NCBI RefSeq assembly: GCF_001187555.1
Contig: NZ_LFIJ01000001.1
Location: 770,169-834,168 of the forward strand
Origin: Gilvimarinus polysaccharolyticus
Lineage (GTDB): Bacteria; Pseudomonadota; Gammaproteobacteria; Pseudomonadales; Cellvibrionaceae
Length of the DNA: 64,000 nucleotides
Reading direction: 5' to 3'
Made by a program: the position numbers and the translations under genes. The notes under the pieces were generated by a model that ran no database searches, was not told the origin of the DNA, and worked only from the letters and a program-made list of their open reading frames with translations. The number at the start of each line of letters is the position of its first letter. The stretch's first letter is position 1. Below are positions 53,137 to 63,164 of this stretch, one piece after another.

Positions 53137-54096
53137 CTAGGCAACGGGTACGCTGGCGAGCAACAAGTCGATGACATCATCGGCGGTGGTACCGGCGGCT
53201 TCGGCCTCAAAGCTCAAAATTAAGCGGTGGCGCAAGCAATCGTGAATCACCGCGGCCACATCGTCGGGGCTGACATAATCTTTACCGGCAAGCCATGCGT
53301 GGGTACGAGCGCAGCGCTCTATGGCAATGGTGCCGCGCGGGCTGGCGCCGTACTCAAGCTGCCCGGCTAAGGCTTCATTGTAGTCGGCGGGCCGACGGGT
53401 GGCGTTGATTAGCTGAACAATGTATTCCTCTACCGCATCGGCCATATGCAACGTCAGAATATCGCGTCGCGCAGCTAAAATAGTGTCTTGGGATATAGCC
53501 TGTGGTGGCGTAGCGGTGGTGGCGCTGGCCTCGGCACGAATAATCGCTAAGATTTTACGCTCGGCGGCAATATCTGGGTAATCGACATTAACGTGCAGTA
53601 AAAAGCGGTCGAGCTGCGCCTCGGGTAGCGGGTAGGTGCCTTCTTGCTCAATGGGGTTTTGCGTCGCCATGACCATAAAGAGTGGCGGTAATGGATACGT
53701 TTTGTTGCCAACGCTCACCTGACGCTCGGCCATCGCCTCGAGCAACGCTGACTGCACTTTGGCCGGCGCGCGGTTAATTTCATCGGCCAGCACCAAATTA
53801 TGAAAGATTGGCCCAGCTTGGAATTCAAAGCTGCCGTGTTCGGGGCGGTAAATATCGGTACCCGTAACATCGGCCGGTAATAAGTCTGGGGTAAATTGGA
53901 TGCGGTTAAAGTCGCCCTCGATGGCATCGGCCAAGGTTTTAATCGCCTTGGTTTTTGCCAGCCCCGGTGCGCCCTCAACCAACAAATGGCCGTCGGCGAG
54001 TAATGCCATTAATAAACGCTGTACTAAATGGGGTTGACCAACAATTTGATCGTTAAGCCAATGGCTTAATGCTTGAATGTGCTCTTGTGGCTGCAT
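53137..54096 (-). CDS. MoxR-family AAA+ ATPase
   Basis: 319 residues. Walker A GAPGLAKT at 42-49, Walker B LVLADEINRAP at 101-111, sensor region MATQNPIEQEGTYPLPEAQLDRFL, and the C-terminal lid. MoxR ATPases are thought to act as chaperones for VWA-domain complexes; here the VWA partners are BatA and BatB/C. First gene of the six-gene minus-strand operon. Confidence 0.95.
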   Translation of the reverse strand: MQPQEHIQALSHWLNDQIVGQPHLVQRLLMALLADGHLLVEGAPGLAKTKAIKTLADAIEGDFNRIQFTPDLLPADVTGTDIYRPEHGSFEFQAGPIFHNLVLADEINRAPAKVQSALLEAMAERQVSVGNKTYPLPPLFMVMATQNPIEQEGTYPLPEAQLDRFLLHVNVDYPDIAAERKILAIIRAEASATTATPPQAISQDTILAARRDILTLHMADAVEEYIVQLINATRRPADYNEALAGQLEYGASPRGTIAIERCARTHAWLAGKDYVSPDDVAAVIHDCLRHRLILSFEAEAAGTTADDVIDLLLASVPVA

Positions 54097-54554
54097 GAGG
54101 TAAACCTTCGTTTAGGTTGTGCCAAATATATTGTGCTAGTTTCGGTGTGCGATATTTAATACTCGCGACAGTTGGGGGGCGTTGCACAGCGGTAGATTGT
54201 TTGATTATGCAATGGGTCAAATAGCCACTGGCTTAACGCGAACAATAATCCCCGTGAGTCAATCTAGTTGTACATAAAAAGATCAGCTTTATCCAATAGT
54301 CCTAAAAATTACAAAACCATAGCGACAGAAAATCGTGCTTTTGGCGTCTAAATTGAAATAACAGGCGATAGACTCACAGATGTGGCGTCAGTTCCTTAAA
54401 ATTCAAGGCAATTGTACCTTTATCGTGGCGATAATGAAGGTTGAGGTGTAGCTTCGAGGATTGAAGCAAAATCAGTGCAAGCTTTTATACATATACCCTA
54501 CGTGTTTGCTAAGGTAGTACACAACAGCACCAAACTTAGGAGTGATGAGTCGCA
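54097..54554. other. divergent intergenic region moxR / gdhB
   Basis: 458 bases, AT-rich relative to the genes. A TATACA-like -10 occurs at about 54485-54494 upstream of the dehydrogenase, with a weak TTGAAG at 54461. I found no terminator, repeat or credible small gene. Confidence 0.45.
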
Positions 54555-57500
54555 ATGCGCAACACCGACGTTTTTTCCAGTGTGAAAGACCAGGTCGTTC
54601 AAGAAGTCATAGACGCGGTAGTGTCCCAGCTTGATGCTAAAGAACAAAACCCCTGCCAACGATGGTGTAGTTTATTTTTTAATCACTTTCCCCTAGAAGG
54701 TTTTGACGCTCGGCCACTGACCGATGTAACCGCATTACTGGTTTGGCTGTGGCGGCAGCTAACGTATATTGATCATTATCCCAGCGTAAAGGCATTCAAT
54801 CCGCAACATCAAACCCACGGTTTTAACGGCACTCATACCATACTGGTTATACATCAGCGGGACATGCCGTTTTTAGTCGATTCGGTAAGGCTGGAGTTGG
54901 GCGCACGTAATATCCCTATCTTTAGCATTAAAAGCACACCATTTGGCGCTGAGCGTCGCGATGGGTTACTGCAAGATATAACGCCGCTGAGTGATCGAGA
55001 GGCTCCGGCAGAGGCGCTGCTGTATTTTGAGCTTGGCACCATTACCGACGCTAAACTGCTGCAAGAGCTGGAGGACTCGCTTAAAGAGGTACTTGGGCAA
55101 ATAGTGCAAGTCGTGGATGATTTTCAAAGCCTTAAAGCCTCTGCGCAACAAGTTGCTGACAGCCTAACGGGTGTTTTGAGTGATAAGCAGCTGCACGGGG
55201 TGGACGGAGCACAAGAGTTCTTACGTTGGTTGATAGCCGATCATTTTACCTTTTTAGGTTACGCCGAGTTCGACCGAGTAGAGCGCGATGGCGTTACTGT
55301 TTTACAAGAGAATAGCGCGCGCCGTTTAGGCTTGTTTAACAACGCTCAACCGCGCAAAGTTAAAACCTTTGATGGCTCCAACCCAGGGGTCGAGCGATTT
55401 TATTTGTCGCCTTCGGTTATGGCGTTTAGTAAATCGCCCAAACTAAGCCGTGTGCATCGGCATGTTTACCCCGATTACGTGGTAGTAAAACGCTTTGACA
55501 GCAACGGCGTAGTTTGTGGCGAGGCGCGTTTCTTGGGGCTTTATACCTCATCTGTTTATTATGACTCACCCGAAAAAATCCCCTTGGTGCGCGATAAAAT
55601 TTCTGAATTAAGTGAGCGTATGGGTATTAACCCTTGGACTCATGAAGGCAAAGCGCTGTCGCAGGTTATTGCGACGTATCCGCGCGATGAACTGTTTCAG
55701 GCAAGCACCGCCGAATTGTATGAGTCGATCAGCGGAATTTTAGCGATTGGCGAGCGCTATCAGGTGCGGATGTTTGCGCGCGCCGACCGTTTTGGAAAAT
55801 TTTTAACCTGCTTGGTTTATATCCCTCGCGAGCTGTTTTCAAGTTCGGTGCGCGAGCGTATCCAAGCTTTTATTGGCAATAAAATAGGTGCTTGTGATCA
55901 GCAGTTTAATACGTATTTTTCTGAGTCAGTATTGGCGCGGGTGCATTTGGTTTTTCGACTGCCAAAAGGTAGCGCTACAGAGTTTGATCTTGCGGCAATA
56001 GAGCTGGGCGTAGCCGCCGAGGTGCGGACATGGGCCGACGATTTATACTATGCGCTTAAAACGGTGCATGGCGAGGAGAAAGCGTGGCAGTTACACCAAA
56101 AATACCGGGGTAGTTTTGGTGAGAGTTACCAAGAGTACTACCGTGGCGAGCAGGCGGTAGCAGACATTACCGTGCTCGAGCGGCTGGTGGCCTGCGGTGA
56201 TGAGCTGGCTCTTGAGCTTTTTGTCGGGCAAGACGCCAACACCTTGCGTTTTAAACTGTTGCATCAAGGCGGCGCGGTAGCACTGTCGGATATTATTCCG
56301 CTAATAGAAAATATGGGCTTGCGAGTGATTGCCGAGCACCCTTTTAAAATTAAGCATGCATCGGGTAAATCCATATGGTTACACGATTTCACCTTACAGC
56401 CTGATAATAACGCGGTCGTCTACAGTGACTCGTTGGCGCAGCGATTTTGTTTAACACTGCAAGCGCTGTGGTATGGCCGAATCGATAACGACAGCTTTAA
56501 CCGCTTAGTAACCGAGGTAGGCGTGGATTGGCGCCGCGCCGATATGCTGCGTGCCTATGCGGCCTATTTGCGTCAAACATTGGTGGGTTACTCGGCCGAT
56601 TATATGGTTGATGCATTAATCAATCATACGGCCATTACCACTTTGCTTTGTGATTATTTCAGCATCAAGTTTGACCCCAGTTGGTGCGCTAATAATAACG
56701 CAGCGGCTGGCGCGCATGCTAATGATCAAAGTTCTCGTGATACGGCATTAGAGTCAGTTGAAAACTCAATACTAAAAGCCCTGGATAATGTCGCCAACCT
56801 TAATGAAGACCGAATTATTCGCCACTACTTACAGTTGCTAAAAGCAAGCCTGCGGTGTAATTTTTATCAAGATAAAAATCGTGATTGCTTTGCCGTAAAG
56901 CTAGCCTCGCGGCGCCTGCCAGATATTCCCGAGCCAAAGCCTCTGTATGAAATATTTGTCTACTCTAAACGCTTCGAAGGTGTGCATCTGCGCGGCAGCA
57001 AGATCTCTCGGGGCGGCTTGCGTTGGTCTGATCGGTTGCAAGATTATCGCACCGAGGTGCTCGGCTTAGTCAAAGCTCAGCAAGTTAAAAATGCGGTGAT
57101 CGTACCCAGTGGTGCCAAAGGCGGTTTTGTCTGTAAACAAGCGGCGCACTTGAGTCGCGATGAGTTTATGGCCGAGGGCATTGCCTGCTATAAACAATTT
57201 ATTAATGCCTTGTTGGATTTAACCGATAATTTAATTGACGATAAAATCGTGCCGCCGGAACAACTGCTGCGCTACGATGAAGATGATCCGTATTTGGTGG
57301 TGGCGGCCGATAAAGGCACCGCAAGCTTCTCTGATAGCGCCAATAGCATTGCCTTAGAGCATGACTTTTGGCTGGGCGACGCGTTTGCCTCGGGCGGTAG
57401 TCAGGGCTACGACCACAAAGCTATGGGCATTACCGCACGTGGCGCATGGGTGTCGGTTCAGCGACACTTTAAAGAGCACGGTATAAATGTACAAACAACC

Positions 57501-59429
57501 CCGTTTAGCGTGATCGGCATAGGCGATATGGCCGGTGACGTATTTGGCAATGGCATGTTGTGCTCTAACCAAACGCAGTTATTAGCGGCGTTTAATCACC
57601 TGCATATTTTTATCGATCCAAGCCCCGACCCGACAACAAGTTACGCCGAGCGCGAACGCTTATTTAAGCTACCTCGCAGCAGTTGGGCCGACTATAACCG
57701 CGATCTTATCAGTGCCGGTGGCGGAGTGTTTGAGCGCAGCGCCAAGTCAATTACCATCAGTGCCGAGATGAAAACATGTTTTGCTTTAAGTGCCGATAAA
57801 CTCACGCCAGATGAGCTTATTCAGCAATTACTGCAAGCGCCGGTCGATCTTATTTGGAACGGTGGGATAGGCACCTACGTTAAGTCTGGGCAAGAATCGC
57901 ACGCCGCCGTTGGCGATAAAGCCTCTGATGGTTTACGCGTTAATGGTGAACAGCTGCGCTGTAAAGTTTTTGCCGAAGGCGGAAACCTAGGCATGACTCA
58001 GCGTGGCCGGATAGAGTTTTGCCGCAATGGCGGGGCTTGTAATACCGACTTTATTGACAACTCCGCCGGGGTAGATTGCTCGGATCACGAGGTCAATATA
58101 AAAATATTGCTGGCCGATTTACTTAAGCGAGGTGAGCTTGAACCGGCTCGGCGGGGCGATCTTTTGGTGGCTATGACCGATGAGGTGGCCGCCAGTGTGT
58201 TAACGCATAACTATCATCAAACACAGGCGATTAGTTTGGCGCAAGTTGATGTCTTGCAGCGCAGTGCAGAGTACCGGCGTTTTATCAATCATCTAGAAAG
58301 CGAAGGTAAACTCGACCGGGCCTTAGAGTTTTTACCAACAGACGACGAATTAATTGAGCGCCAAGGCAAAGCGCAAGGGCTTACGCGGCCAGAGCTGGCA
58401 GTGCTAATATCTTATGCAAAAGCCGATTTAAAAGAACAACTGGCCAGCTCGATTATAGTCGATGAGCCCAGCGTTAAAACCTTGTGTGCCGAAGCGTTTT
58501 CTTCGCCGCTGCAACAATCTTATAGCGCCGCGATAGAGCGCCATCGTTTACGGCGTGAAATTATCGCCACCCAATTGGCCAACGAGTTAGTCAACCGTCA
58601 GGGCTTTACGTTTGTTCAGCGCTTGTGTGATGCCACCGGTGCTGATGCCGCCAAGGTCGCCAGTGCTTATCGTATCGCTCGCGATATAGAGCAGGCGCAG
58701 CTCGCTTGGACGGCGCTTGAGTCTTTAGATTATCGAGTCTCGGCCGACGGCCAGATGGCGTTAATGCAAGAGCTGATGCGCCGCGTTAGGCGCACCACGC
58801 GCTGGTTTTTACGTAACCGCCAAGGGTTGATTGCAATAGATGCCGAGTTAACAAAGTTTGTCCAAGCGGTGCAAGAGGTGAAGCCTCTGCTCGCCCAAGG
58901 GATGGCCGAGGCAACTCAGGCGGCGTTGCGCGAGCGAGTAGAATTTTTTACCGCTACAGGGGTAGATGAACCGCTGGTTCGCAGCGTTGTATCGGCGGGG
59001 TATTTATACTCTGGGCTCGCGGTGGTAGAGGTGGCGCATCAAACTGAACGGCCGCAGGCGCTAGTGGCTCGTGTGTATACTGGGTTAATCAATGCGTTAG
59101 AGTTGGACGGCTTTGCCCGCCAGCTAATCAGTGTCAGAGTCGACAGCTATTGGCAGGCGTTGGCCCGCGAAGCTTATATGGATGATTTAGAGTTTGAGTT
59201 GCGGCGCATGACGGCAAGCTTAGTCAACGTTTGTGAACCGACGGCAAATATCGATGCCGCCGAGCGGGCGGTAAAGCAGTGGTGTGATGAGCACAGTCTG
59301 GCAATTGATCGCTGGGCTTTAATGGCGGGCCATGTGCGCGCCTCACAAACCGCCGATTACGCAATGTTTGCCGTTGCGTTACGCGAGCTAACCAGCTTGG
59401 TGCGCTCAGCCGAGCCACGGCTCGACTGA
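54555..59429 (+). CDS. gdhB: NAD-specific glutamate dehydrogenase, large (180-kDa) type
   Basis: 1624 residues. This class oxidises glutamate to 2-oxoglutarate and ammonia and serves catabolism. A long N-terminal half with ACT-like segments is followed by the catalytic core: GGLRWSDRLQDYRTEVLG from about 820, the substrate lysine region PSGAKGG near 855, IGDMAGDVFGNGM, and EGGNLGMTQRGRIEF of the NAD domain. The ATG at 54555 has AGGAG upstream but at 12-15 bases; a nearer ATG at 54545 is out of frame. gabD follows about 100 bases on, consistent with glutamate and GABA use. Confidence 0.97.
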   Translation: MRNTDVFSSVKDQVVQEVIDAVVSQLDAKEQNPCQRWCSLFFNHFPLEGFDARPLTDVTALLVWLWRQLTYIDHYPSVKAFNPQHQTHGFNGTHTILVIHQRDMPFLVDSVRLELGARNIPIFSIKSTPFGAERRDGLLQDITPLSDREAPAEALLYFELGTITDAKLLQELEDSLKEVLGQIVQVVDDFQSLKASAQQVADSLTGVLSDKQLHGVDGAQEFLRWLIADHFTFLGYAEFDRVERDGVTVLQENSARRLGLFNNAQPRKVKTFDGSNPGVERFYLSPSVMAFSKSPKLSRVHRHVYPDYVVVKRFDSNGVVCGEARFLGLYTSSVYYDSPEKIPLVRDKISELSERMGINPWTHEGKALSQVIATYPRDELFQASTAELYESISGILAIGERYQVRMFARADRFGKFLTCLVYIPRELFSSSVRERIQAFIGNKIGACDQQFNTYFSESVLARVHLVFRLPKGSATEFDLAAIELGVAAEVRTWADDLYYALKTVHGEEKAWQLHQKYRGSFGESYQEYYRGEQAVADITVLERLVACGDELALELFVGQDANTLRFKLLHQGGAVALSDIIPLIENMGLRVIAEHPFKIKHASGKSIWLHDFTLQPDNNAVVYSDSLAQRFCLTLQALWYGRIDNDSFNRLVTEVGVDWRRADMLRAYAAYLRQTLVGYSADYMVDALINHTAITTLLCDYFSIKFDPSWCANNNAAAGAHANDQSSRDTALESVENSILKALDNVANLNEDRIIRHYLQLLKASLRCNFYQDKNRDCFAVKLASRRLPDIPEPKPLYEIFVYSKRFEGVHLRGSKISRGGLRWSDRLQDYRTEVLGLVKAQQVKNAVIVPSGAKGGFVCKQAAHLSRDEFMAEGIACYKQFINALLDLTDNLIDDKIVPPEQLLRYDEDDPYLVVAADKGTASFSDSANSIALEHDFWLGDAFASGGSQGYDHKAMGITARGAWVSVQRHFKEHGINVQTTPFSVIGIGDMAGDVFGNGMLCSNQTQLLAAFNHLHIFIDPSPDPTTSYAERERLFKLPRSSWADYNRDLISAGGGVFERSAKSITISAEMKTCFALSADKLTPDELIQQLLQAPVDLIWNGGIGTYVKSGQESHAAVGDKASDGLRVNGEQLRCKVFAEGGNLGMTQRGRIEFCRNGGACNTDFIDNSAGVDCSDHEVNIKILLADLLKRGELEPARRGDLLVAMTDEVAASVLTHNYHQTQAISLAQVDVLQRSAEYRRFINHLESEGKLDRALEFLPTDDELIERQGKAQGLTRPELAVLISYAKADLKEQLASSIIVDEPSVKTLCAEAFSSPLQQSYSAAIERHRLRREIIATQLANELVNRQGFTFVQRLCDATGADAAKVASAYRIARDIEQAQLAWTALESLDYRVSADGQMALMQELMRRVRRTTRWFLRNRQGLIAIDAELTKFVQAVQEVKPLLAQGMAEATQAALRERVEFFTATGVDEPLVRSVVSAGYLYSGLAVVEVAHQTERPQALVARVYTGLINALELDGFARQLISVRVDSYWQALAREAYMDDLEFELRRMTASLVNVCEPTANIDAAERAVKQWCDEHSLAIDRWALMAGHVRASQTADYAMFAVALRELTSLVRSAEPRLD

Positions 59430-59527
59430 CTTAAACGTATACAAGGTTTGGGGTTTAACGTCCGCCGGTTTTGAATTAATGTCGGCGTCTATATTAACGT
59501 TCAGGTGAATCAACCCTGAGGATTACC

Positions 59528-61015
59528 ATGAGCATGCAAAACAGCAATCACATGATTGAATTAAACCACCCAGAGCTATGGCGCGAGCAGTGTTTGTATG
59601 CCGGTAAATGGCGTGCCAGCAGCAACGGCGAGACTATCGCCGTAACCAATCCGGCGAGCGGGGCGGTGCTGGCACAGGTGCCTAAATTGTCCTCCAGCGA
59701 TTTAGAGCAGGCCTTGAGCGCGGCGCACAAAGGTTTTAATTATTGGCGCGGCCTTATAGCCGTAGAGCGCGCGGCTAAATTACGCCGTTGGTTTGAGCTG
59801 ATGCAAGAGCACAAAGAAGACCTAGCGCGCATTATGACCGCCGAGCAAGGCAAGCCGATTGCCGAGTCGCGCGGTGAGATCGATTATGCCGCCTCTTATA
59901 TCGAGTGGTTTGCCGAAGAGGCCAAGCGCGGCTACGGTGAAATGATCCCAGCGGCAAAGTCTGGGCAGCACCTGTTAGTGCGGCCAGAGCCAATAGGTGT
60001 CAGCGTGGCCATTACCCCGTGGAATTTTCCCGCCGCCATGATCACCCGCAAAGCGGCGGCAGCGTTGGCCGCTGGTTGCTCGATGGTGGTCAAACCCGCC
60101 TCTATGACGCCCTTAAGCGCACTGGCCTTGGCGTATTTGGCGCAGCAAGCGGGGATCGATGAATCAGTGCTGAGCGTAGTGACGGGCGATTCGGCCACGG
60201 TTGGTAAAGCCTTTACCGAGTCGCGCTTAGTAAAAAAGTTAAGCTTTACCGGCTCGACTGAGGTGGGCCGCAAGCTTATGGCGCAGTGTGCCCCCAATTT
60301 GCAAAAACTTTCACTCGAGCTGGGCGGCAACGCGCCTTTTATTGTGTTTGATGATGCCGATGTAACGCTTGCGGTAAAAGGCGCTATTGCCGCTAAGTTT
60401 CGCAACACTGGGCAAACCTGCGTGTGTCCCAATCGCTTTTTAGTGCAGGCGGGTATTCACGATAAATTTGTCGCGGCGCTTAAACAGGCGATGAGCGAGC
60501 TAAAAATCGGCGATGGATTTGACGAGAGCGTCAAACAAACCTCGCTGATTAACGCCGCCGCCGTCGATAAAGTAAAACGCCACTACCACGATGCCTTGGC
60601 CAAAGGGGCCGAGTGCGTACTGGGCGATGCGCCTGGGAGTTTGCCGCACAACCGTGTCGCGCCTATTTTGCTGCTAGGCGTCACAGATCAAATGCAGTTG
60701 TGGCAAGAGGAAACCTTTGGCCCCGTGGCACCGATTATGAAGTTCAGCACCGAGGCCGAGGGCGTCGAGCTTGCCAATGCTACGCCGTTTGGTTTGGCGG
60801 CGTATTTCTATAGCCAAAACATAGATCGCTCTTGGCGGGTGGGCGAGGCGCTAGAGTCGGGTATGGTAGGTATAAACGAAGGCGGCATTTCTAATGCCAT
60901 GGCGCCTTTTGGCGGAGTTAATCAATCGGGCTTTGGCCGCGAGGGCGGTCGCCAAGGCATGCAAGAATACCAGCAGCTTAAATATCTTTGTTATGGCCGC
61001 GCAGGATCTGAATAA
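59528..61015 (+). CDS. gabD: succinate-semialdehyde dehydrogenase
   Basis: 495-residue aldehyde dehydrogenase oxidising succinate semialdehyde, the last step of GABA breakdown. The catalytic Cys298 is in FRNTGQTCVCPNR, where the CVC pair (Cys298, Cys300) is typical of GabD; the general base Glu lies in LELGGNAPFIVF; the cofactor region is ITPWNFPAAMITRK. GabD enzymes mostly prefer NADP. GAGGA precedes the ATG at 59528; starts at 59534 or 59552 are also possible. Confidence 0.94.
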   Translation: MSMQNSNHMIELNHPELWREQCLYAGKWRASSNGETIAVTNPASGAVLAQVPKLSSSDLEQALSAAHKGFNYWRGLIAVERAAKLRRWFELMQEHKEDLARIMTAEQGKPIAESRGEIDYAASYIEWFAEEAKRGYGEMIPAAKSGQHLLVRPEPIGVSVAITPWNFPAAMITRKAAAALAAGCSMVVKPASMTPLSALALAYLAQQAGIDESVLSVVTGDSATVGKAFTESRLVKKLSFTGSTEVGRKLMAQCAPNLQKLSLELGGNAPFIVFDDADVTLAVKGAIAAKFRNTGQTCVCPNRFLVQAGIHDKFVAALKQAMSELKIGDGFDESVKQTSLINAAAVDKVKRHYHDALAKGAECVLGDAPGSLPHNRVAPILLLGVTDQMQLWQEETFGPVAPIMKFSTEAEGVELANATPFGLAAYFYSQNIDRSWRVGEALESGMVGINEGGISNAMAPFGGVNQSGFGREGGRQGMQEYQQLKYLCYGRAGSE

Positions 61016-61027
61016 ACAACCAATACT

Positions 61028-61273
61028 ATGACCCAGACACCACTTAATCAGCTGGAATTTAGCTTAGATATTAGCGCGACAAAACTTGAGGCTTACTATC
61101 GCGGTAGCGTGCGTGAGGTGCTGGCTTACACAACCGATGGTCGGCGGCTGCGCTTTCCGCTGTCGTTATTGCGTCCGTTTGTAAGTCACAGTGGGGTACA
61201 GGGGCGGTTTCGTATTATTTTTGATCAAGCCATGCGCTGTGAACGACTCGAAAAAATCGACGTAAGGCGCTAA
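61028..61273 (+). CDS. DUF2835 family protein
   Basis: 81 residues, small and soluble, with the family pattern: LEFSLDISATKLEAYYRGS, VLAYTTDGRRLRFPLSLLRPFV, and GVQGRFRIIFD. Found in Pseudomonas and relatives; function unknown. It lies 12 bases after gabD and just before pyrD, probably in the same transcript. Confidence 0.88.
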   Translation: MTQTPLNQLEFSLDISATKLEAYYRGSVREVLAYTTDGRRLRFPLSLLRPFVSHSGVQGRFRIIFDQAMRCERLEKIDVRR

Positions 61274-61321
61274 TTTCAGTATCCTTGCCGCCGTTTTTGA
61301 CGTTTTAAGCGAGTATTTGCC

Positions 61322-62368
61322 ATGTACAAAACTGTGCGCAACCTATTGTTTCGGCTAAACCCGGAAACTTCCCACGAATTAAGCCTAGAGTGCATTGGCG
61401 CCGGAGAGCGCTTAGGCGTCACTCGGCTGCTTGGCAAAGTACCCGATGACCCGGTCGAGGTGATGGGCCTAAGGTTTCCCAACCCAGTAGGCTTGGCCGC
61501 CGGGCTTGATAAAAATGGCGACTATTTCAACGCATTGGGCTCGCTGGGCTTTGGCTTTGTCGAAATAGGCACCATCACGCCCTTGCCACAACCGGGCAAC
61601 GCCAAACCACGTATGTTTCGGCTGGTTGGCAACAACGCCATTATTAACCGCATGGGCTTTAACAACAAAGGTGTTGAGCACCTGGTTAATCAGGTTAAAA
61701 CCCGCCGCTATAATGGCATTTTGGGCATTAATATTGGCAAAAATGCTAAAACACCGGTAGCCGAGGCGTTAAACGATTACCGCGCTTGTTTACGTAAAGT
61801 CTACGCCTGGGCCGATTACATTACGGTTAATGTGTCATCGCCTAACACCCCAGGGCTGCGCAATTTACAGTTTGGCGAAAGCCTAACCGAGCTGCTGGGC
61901 GGTATTAAACGCGAGCAGCGCAAACTGGCCGAAGAGCAAGAGCGTTATGTTCCCATTGCGGTAAAAATTGCGCCCGATATGGACGAGGCCGAAATCGCAT
62001 CGGTAGCCGAGACCTTGCTTAAGCTCGAAATAGACGGCGTTATTGCCACCAACACCACCATTGGTCGCGAAGGCGTCGAGACCGACCCACTGCACATCGA
62101 AGCGGGCGGCTTAAGTGGCGCACCGGTAAGAGATAAAAGCACCGTTGTGATTGCCGCGCTGGCCAAAATTTTAAACGGACGTATTCCTATTATTGGCGTG
62201 GGCGGTATCGATAGTGCCGAGGCGGCGGTCGAGAAAATGGCCGCTGGCGCGAGTTTAATCCAAGTGTATTCGGGCTTTATTTATAAAGGACCGGCGCTGA
62301 TTAAAGAGTGCGCGCAAGCGGTGGCGCAGTATCGCCGCGAGCACCCAAGTGAGCCAGCTAAGCCATAA
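61322..62368 (+). CDS. pyrD: dihydroorotate dehydrogenase (quinone), class 2
   Basis: 348-residue flavoenzyme of pyrimidine synthesis, bound to the inner membrane through its N-terminal helices and passing electrons to quinone. FMN and substrate motifs: [21 protein letters not shown], and [11 protein letters not shown] with the catalytic serine that defines class 2. The C-terminus has [27 protein letters not shown]. In Pseudomonas pyrD, rmf and rlmL are likewise neighbours. Confidence 0.97.
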   Translation: MYKTVRNLLFRLNPETSHELSLECIGAGERLGVTRLLGKVPDDPVEVMGLRFPNPVGLAAGLDKNGDYFNALGSLGFGFVEIGTITPLPQPGNAKPRMFRLVGNNAIINRMGFNNKGVEHLVNQVKTRRYNGILGINIGKNAKTPVAEALNDYRACLRKVYAWADYITVNVSSPNTPGLRNLQFGESLTELLGGIKREQRKLAEEQERYVPIAVKIAPDMDEAEIASVAETLLKLEIDGVIATNTTIGREGVETDPLHIEAGGLSGAPVRDKSTVVIAALAKILNGRIPIIGVGGIDSAEAAVEKMAAGASLIQVYSGFIYKGPALIKECAQAVAQYRREHPSEPAKP

Positions 62369-62765
62369 ATCGTCCAGTACAGCGCTAAAATGGCTAGCTC
62401 TTTTTGCTTTGCGTGCTTGCCTTACTTACAGCGCGCAGGCAAAGCGATATAGCGATCAGCTGTGGTATAGCCGGTTGCCTATCTGGCCGATCATGTGATT
62501 GGGGGTTACGGAACAGCGCGAGCAGCGCAGTAAAACGGATAAATGGGGTGTGGGGCAGGGGCTAAAACGTAATAGGCCCGCGCTAGGCGGGCCTGATCTG
62601 CTGGTGGCAGATCCTGAGTCATATTACAATGCGTCTTGCTTTAAATCAGTATGGAGCAATCCTGTATTGTTTAAAGTTGTCGTTGTTTAATACCTCAGTT
62701 CATGTTGCATGTTTCAGTGTTCATGCATCGTTTACGCTGTAGTGCTTCAGTATAGATACCTCGAT
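62369..62765. other. intergenic region pyrD / rmf with two tandem hairpins
   Basis: 397 bases. Two adjoining hairpins: AGGCCCGC / GCGGGCCT (62574-62594) and GATCTGC / GCAGATC (62595-62613). Neither is followed by a T-run. They lie between the convergent pyrD and rmf and may stop transcription or stabilise 3' ends. The rest shows nothing recognisable; a 63-codon plus frame at 62499 has no coding character. Confidence 0.5.
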
Positions 62766-62972
62766 TTAATGGAGGTTGCTTAGCTTTTGCACTTGCGCCG
62801 CGCGATTAAACCCGTCCCATTGATCGGTGCGCGATTCGCGCCAGCCGCTCATCCATTGCTGCCGTGTTTGACCGGTTTCATGAGGGCAAATACTCCTGGA
62901 TCGTCCGTCAATACCGGCCATGTAGCCTTTACCGAATGCTCGTTCAAGTTGATCACGTTTTTGGCGTTTCAT
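62766..62972 (-). CDS. rmf: ribosome modulation factor
   Basis: 68 residues; RMF causes dimerisation of 70S ribosomes into inactive 100S particles in stationary phase. The family pattern is clear: MKRQKRDQLERAFGKGYMAG, GRSRSICPHET, RQQWMSGWRESRTDQWDG. It is slightly longer than E. coli RMF (55) because of a C-terminal tail. The ATG at 62972 is preceded by AGAGG; the longer frame of 34 residues is rejected. Confidence 0.95.
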   Translation of the reverse strand: MKRQKRDQLERAFGKGYMAGIDGRSRSICPHETGQTRQQWMSGWRESRTDQWDGFNRAAQVQKLSNLH

Positions 62973-63062
62973 GCTTAGCAATACCTCTTCGGTTATAAAC
63001 TGAGCGGGCCGTAAATTGTTAATGCGTACTAGTGGTGCAGCTGTACTGTGTAAACACCGTCG

Positions 63063-63073
63063 ATAAGTATGCA
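63063..63073 (-). promoter_or_regulatory. possible rmf promoter -10
   Basis: On the minus strand TGCATACTTAT resembles an extended -10 and, in its CATACTT core, a stationary-phase (sigma-S) -10. It lies about 92 bases upstream of the rmf start. No good -35 is seen. Confidence 0.3.
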
Positions 63074-63088
63074 AAAACCAGCGTCGCT

Positions 63089-63114
63089 CCCGTTGTGAGT
63101 ACCCGTTGTAAGTA
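63089..63114. repeat. tandem 13-bp direct repeat upstream of rmf
   Basis: CCCGTTGTGAGTA followed directly by CCCGTTGTAAGTA (12 of 13 identical). On the rmf strand it lies 16-41 bases upstream of the possible -10, a usual place for activator binding. Confidence 0.5.
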
Positions 63115-63164
63115 CTTGTGATAAACAGTCGAAAGTGCTGAAAACCTAAGCCTCTTTTGTCAGC

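Noticed and set aside
62499-62690. 63-codon plus-strand frame between pyrD and rmf
   Set aside because: It runs through two tandem hairpins and lacks protein character.
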